Assembly (NCBI RefSeq): GCF_029233945.1
Contig: NZ_JARGOQ010000016.1
Span: 1-61,262 of the forward strand
From: Sneathiella sp.
GTDB lineage: Bacteria > Pseudomonadota > Alphaproteobacteria > Sneathiellales > Sneathiellaceae
DNA: 61,262 nucleotides
Direction of reading: 5' to 3'
The stretch's first letter is position 1; every line of letters starts with the position of its first letter. Below are positions 57,773-61,262 of the stretch, piece after piece. Under the pieces are notes generated by a model. It did not search any database and was not told the origin of the DNA. It saw only the letters and a program-made list of their open reading frames with translations. Both the position numbers and the translations under genes were made by a program.

Positions 57773-58015
57773 AGCGCTTTTTTAAAAAAAAGGTTGGATT
57801 ATTGCGTGAACAGATTGTAGGATTTCTTCAGATCATATGTGAACAACAAGACCTGATCTTAAGGTCCATGATCGCTATTTAATTCAAATTCAGGCCTGAG
57901 CTTCCGGATTAAGGACATCATGGTGGCGCGAGCGGGGTTTTGCAGGTGCCCGAATTGAATGAATTTTACACTAAAGTGAAATTTTGAACTCTAGATTGGC
58001 GGAATCATTGCAATT

Positions 58016-58648
58016 ATGAGAGTAAGTAGTAATAGACGTCCCCGTGGCGGACGAACGAATTCTGGCGGGAATCGACCCGGAGCAGGAAACAATCGTCGGC
58101 AGAATGGCGGTAACCGTAACTATGACAGCAATGGTCCCGATGGAAAAATCCGGGGGACGGCAAATCAGGTTTACGATAAGTACACGGCCCTTGGAAGCGA
58201 TGCCCAGACAGCGGGCGACCGTGTTGCCGCTGAAAGCTATTTCCAGCATGCGGAGCATTATTTTCGGATAATTGCTGCGAATACGGTTCCGCCAAAGGAA
58301 AAGCAATCTTCTGAAAGTTCCGAAAATGCGTCGGCGGCGACAGAGGGTGAGACCGCGGCGCCGCGCAAATCAAGAAACCACAGTAATGAAGAACAAGCGT
58401 CCGGGAGTAGCGGGCAAGACGAAACTCAAAGTAGTCCTGTTGTTGTCGATCTGGGCACGGCGGAACAGCCCGTCATTGAGCTTGCGAGCGAGAGTGACGC
58501 GTCCAAATCCACCGAAATTTCGGATGATGAGGGTGACGAAGCGGCAAAACCAAAACGCAAGGTGAGCCGGACGCGAACCCTTCGGCGCCGGACCTCCAGC
58601 CGGAATGTCAGTGAAGAAGACCCGGAAGAAATCAATACGACTGACTGA
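58016..58648 (+). CDS. DUF4167-domain protein
   Basis: A 210-residue protein with a basic, Asn/Arg/Gly-rich N-terminus, a DUF4167 core (about 40-100; NQVYDKYTALGSDAQTAGDRVAAESYFQHAEHYFRI) and a disordered acidic tail ending in Arg-rich and Asp/Glu-rich stretches. The basic, flexible ends suggest RNA binding, but no function is proven. Its position between prmC and clpB is conserved in Alphaproteobacteria. It is followed by a terminator. Confidence 0.88.
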   Translation: MRVSSNRRPRGGRTNSGGNRPGAGNNRRQNGGNRNYDSNGPDGKIRGTANQVYDKYTALGSDAQTAGDRVAAESYFQHAEHYFRIIAANTVPPKEKQSSESSENASAATEGETAAPRKSRNHSNEEQASGSSGQDETQSSPVVVDLGTAEQPVIELASESDASKSTEISDDEGDEAAKPKRKVSRTRTLRRRTSSRNVSEEDPEEINTTD

Positions 58649-58695
58649 GTTGTATTTCGGTTTCCGGGAATAACTTGCGGAACAAAAAATAATGG

Positions 58696-58722
58696 GGGAG
58701 GTCTGGATCAGGCCTCCCTTTT
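58696..58722 (+). terminator. Intrinsic terminator of the DUF4167 gene
   Basis: GGGAGG (58696-58701) pairs with CCTCCC (58713-58718), with further partial pairing inside, followed by TTTT. Confidence 0.75.
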
Positions 58723-58765
58723 GCGTTTCCGATGCCATATTCCGGAGCGAATGGCTTCGAATATC

Positions 58766-58799
58766 CGCTTGAAATCACCTTCCCGCCGCCCACATATAA
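58766..58799 (+). promoter_or_regulatory. Candidate heat-shock (RpoH/sigma-32) promoter of clpB
   Basis: CGCTTGAAA (58766-58774) matches the -35 consensus of sigma-32, and CACATATAA about 17 nt later resembles its -10 region. It lies after the upstream terminator and about 100 nt before the clpB start. Confidence 0.6.
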
Positions 58800-58898
58800 A
58801 CTAGTAGTGAAGCCGTTGGCGGGCTTGCAAAATGATTGCCTCTCAGGGATCATAAGAAGCTGCGCGAAGAAACAACGGTCTATGTGTCGAGGACGAGC

Positions 58899-61262
58899 AT
58901 GGATATTGAAAAATACACAGATCGGTCGAAAGGATTTATCCAATCGGCTCAAACATTGGCGTTACGTGAAAATCACCAAAGACTAACGCCGGAACATCTT
59001 CTGAAAGTGCTTCTGGATGACAAGGAAGGGCTCGCAAGCGGACTGATCGCCAAAGCGGGCGGTGATGCGAGTGTTGCGCGTCAGGGAATTGAGGCCGTGA
59101 TGGCCAAGCTCCCGCAAGTGACGGGCAGCGGTGCAGGCCAGGTAAGTCTGACGCCGGAGCTTGCACGCGTTTTTGCCTCTGCGGAAAAGCTGGCCGATAA
59201 GGCTGGAGACAGCTTTGTAACGGCGGAGCGACTTCTTCTTGCGCTCGCGCTGGAGAAGGGAACGGAATCCGCAAAAATCCTGGACAATGCGAAGATCACG
59301 GCCAATAGCCTGAACGAAGCGATTAATGATCTGCGCAAAGGCAGGACTGCCGATAGCAGCGGGGCGGAAGCGAGCTATGATGCGCTCAATAAATACGCGC
59401 GGGACCTGACCGAGGCTGCCAAAAAAGGTAAACTTGATCCGGTCATCGGGCGCGATGAAGAAATTCGCCGAACGATCCAGGTGCTCTCGCGCCGGACCAA
59501 GAACAACCCGGTCCTGATCGGGGAGCCCGGCGTTGGTAAGACGGCCATCATCGAAGGGTTGGCCCTTCGGATCGTCAATGGCGACGTGCCGGAGAGTTTG
59601 AAAGACAAGAAACTGATGAGCCTCGATTTGGGGCAGTTGATCGCTGGTGCCAAATATCGCGGTGAGTTTGAGGAACGGCTGAAAGCGGTTCTGTCCGAAA
59701 TTTCCGCGACGGGCGGTGAAATCATTCTCTTTATTGACGAGTTGCACACACTTGTCGGGGCAGGGGCCGCAGAAGGGTCGATGGATGCGTCCAACCTGTT
59801 GAAGCCGGCACTGGCACGCGGTGAGCTTCACTGCGTTGGTGCAACGACCCTTGATGAGTATCGCAAATATATCGAAAAAGACGCGGCGTTGGCGCGCCGG
59901 TTCCAGTCGGTCTTCGTCTCTGAACCAACCGTTGAGGATACGATTTCCATTCTCCGGGGCCTCAAGGAGAAATACGAGGTTCACCACGGTGTGCAGATTT
60001 CCGATAGCGCTCTTGTTGCGTCGGCAACGCTGTCGAACCGATATATCACGGATCGCTTCCTTCCGGACAAAGCCATCGATCTGATGGATGAGGCGGCCAG
60101 TCGTCGGCGTATGGAAGTGGACAGCAAGCCCGAGGAAGTTGATGAACTGGACCGCAAAATTTTGCAAATGAAGATTGAGGCCTCGGCGCTTGAAAAAGAA
60201 ACGGACAAGGCCTCGAAAGAGCGGCTTGAAAAACTGAAGACAGAGTTGGTCGAGCTTGAGAAGCAGTCTGCTGACCTCACGGAAAGCTGGCAGATGGAGA
60301 AAGAAAAGCTCAATCGTGCCCAGAGCGTTAAAGAGCAGCTTGACGCGGCGCGCAATGAGCTTGCGAATGTTCAGCGGCAAGGCAACCTGCAACGTGCCGG
60401 TGAACTCGCCTATGGCGCCATTCCAGAACTTGAAAAGCAGCTTGAAGAAGCCGAAGAAGCGGAAGGTTCTTCCATTGTACGCGACAGCGTCAAAGAGGAG
60501 GATATTGCCGGTGTTGTCTCCCGCTGGACCGGTATTCCGGTCGACAAGATGCTCTCCGGGGAGCGCGAAAAGCTACTGAATATGGAAACGGAGCTTCGCA
60601 AACGCGTGATCGGCCAGGAAGAGGCACTTGTCGCCGTTTCCAACGCGGTTCGGCGCTCCCGTGCGGGTCTTCAGGATCCGAACCAGCCGATTGGCTCCTT
60701 CCTGTTCCTCGGGCCGACCGGAGTGGGCAAGACGGAACTGACCAAGGCGTTGGCAGGATTTATGTTTGATGACGAACACGCCTTGCTCCGTGTGGATATG
60801 TCAGAATATATGGAGAAGCACAGTGTTGCGCGTCTCATTGGTGCGCCTCCAGGATATGTTGGCTATGATCAGGGCGGTGTGATTACGGAGGCCGTACGAA
60901 GGCGCCCGTATCAGGTCATCCTGTTTGACGAGGTTGAAAAAGCGCATCCGGATGTTTTCAACATTCTGCTACAGGTTCTTGATGATGGTCGCCTGACCGA
61001 CGGTCAGGGCCGGACAGTGGATTTCAAGAATACTCTCATTATACTGACGTCCAATCTTGGCAGCGAGCATATGTCCAGTGGTGACGATGTGGATGACGAA
61101 CTTGTTCGCCACAAAGTAATGGAAACCGTGAGGGCTTCCTTCCGGCCAGAGTTTCTGAACCGGCTGGATGAACAGATCATCTTCCATCGCCTGAGTCGCG
61201 AGAATATGAACGACATCGTTGATATTCAGCTTGGCCACTTACAAAACCTGCTGGCAGATCGG
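58899..61262 (+). CDS. clpB: ATP-dependent disaggregase ClpB (3' end outside the window)
   Basis: The first 788 residues of a Hsp100 chaperone that rescues aggregated protein with DnaK. Domains in order: N-terminal repeat domain (1-145), NBD1 with Walker A Lys214 (GEPGVGKT) and [11 protein letters not shown], the coiled-coil middle domain (about 405-525), and NBD2 with Lys611 (GPTGVGKT) and [14 protein letters not shown]. Only the C-terminal 70-80 residues are missing because the window ends. GAGGACG precedes ATG 58899. A sigma-32-like promoter lies upstream. Confidence 0.97.
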   Translation, partial: MDIEKYTDRSKGFIQSAQTLALRENHQRLTPEHLLKVLLDDKEGLASGLIAKAGGDASVARQGIEAVMAKLPQVTGSGAGQVSLTPELARVFASAEKLADKAGDSFVTAERLLLALALEKGTESAKILDNAKITANSLNEAINDLRKGRTADSSGAEASYDALNKYARDLTEAAKKGKLDPVIGRDEEIRRTIQVLSRRTKNNPVLIGEPGVGKTAIIEGLALRIVNGDVPESLKDKKLMSLDLGQLIAGAKYRGEFEERLKAVLSEISATGGEIILFIDELHTLVGAGAAEGSMDASNLLKPALARGELHCVGATTLDEYRKYIEKDAALARRFQSVFVSEPTVEDTISILRGLKEKYEVHHGVQISDSALVASATLSNRYITDRFLPDKAIDLMDEAASRRRMEVDSKPEEVDELDRKILQMKIEASALEKETDKASKERLEKLKTELVELEKQSADLTESWQMEKEKLNRAQSVKEQLDAARNELANVQRQGNLQRAGELAYGAIPELEKQLEEAEEAEGSSIVRDSVKEEDIAGVVSRWTGIPVDKMLSGEREKLLNMETELRKRVIGQEEALVAVSNAVRRSRAGLQDPNQPIGSFLFLGPTGVGKTELTKALAGFMFDDEHALLRVDMSEYMEKHSVARLIGAPPGYVGYDQGGVITEAVRRRPYQVILFDEVEKAHPDVFNILLQVLDDGRLTDGQGRTVDFKNTLIILTSNLGSEHMSSGDDVDDELVRHKVMETVRASFRPEFLNRLDEQIIFHRLSRENMNDIVDIQLGHLQNLLADR

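Noticed and set aside
58983-60392. 469-codon minus-strand frame opposite clpB
   Set aside because: Shadow of the well-conserved clpB coding sequence; no recognisable domains.

Overview
The window is chromosomal DNA from an alphaproteobacterium, probably of the Rhodospirillales sensu lato (Sneathiella/Kiloniella-like; this is an inference). The housekeeping half carries gene neighbourhoods typical of Alphaproteobacteria: fdxA near carD, secA, comF-grxC-nitrilase-DUF1178, argJ-mutT, ubiG divergent from lysC, lysC-nitronate monooxygenase-ptsP, ispG-hisS-prfA-prmC-DUF4167-clpB, and a close relative of the mitochondrial complex I assembly factor NDUFAF5. No insertion sequence, phage gene, integrase, CRISPR array or rRNA was seen. 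Coding density is high, and most genes sit in short operons with gaps under 60 nt.

Layout. 1-1581: an OmpA-type lipoprotein, a DUF3012 lipoprotein and tRNA-Arg(CCT). 1622-25932: a 24-kb catabolic island of about 18 genes for unusual acyl-CoA compounds. 25953-27193: a rhomboid protease and a secreted YHS-domain protein. 27275-30632: assimilatory sulfate reduction (cysH, DUF2849, cysI, DUF934). 30812-35728: a secreted nuclease-fold protein, an M48 protease, a degenerate metallophosphatase, carD, fdxA and a TerB-like protein. 35763-61262: secA, a parvulin isomerase and the conserved housekeeping block, ending inside clpB.

The island looks like an acyclic-isoprenoid (citronellyl/geranyl-CoA, Atu-type) degradation locus with extra modules. 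It holds homologues of AtuD (citronellyl-CoA dehydrogenase), AtuC/AtuF (biotin-dependent acyl-CoA carboxylase), an AtuE-like hydratase, AtuA (DUF1446) and a TetR regulator. A perfect 9+9 bp palindrome lies inside the spacer of the predicted atuD promoter. Added to this core are three CoA-activation enzymes of different chemistry, a 2,4-dienoyl-CoA reductase with a dienoyl-CoA isomerase-like crotonase, a two-subunit acyl-CoA dehydrogenase like the steroid side-chain enzymes of actinobacteria, and a TIGR03084 protein.

The most unusual part is a divergent pair: an archaeal/SCP-x-type thiolase, and an HMG-CoA-synthase-fold protein fused to a zinc-ribbon/OB (DUF35) domain. In that fusion all three catalytic positions of HMG-CoA synthase appear to be substituted. 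It resembles a one-polypeptide, catalytically dead version of the archaeal thiolase/DUF35/HMG-CoA-synthase complex.

The expected flow is: acid to CoA ester, alpha,beta-dehydrogenation, methyl-branch carboxylation, hydration, then retro-aldol or thiolytic cleavage. No HMG-CoA-lyase-like enzyme and no short-chain alcohol dehydrogenase is present, so either those steps are encoded elsewhere or the thiolase/pseudo-synthase pair replaces them.
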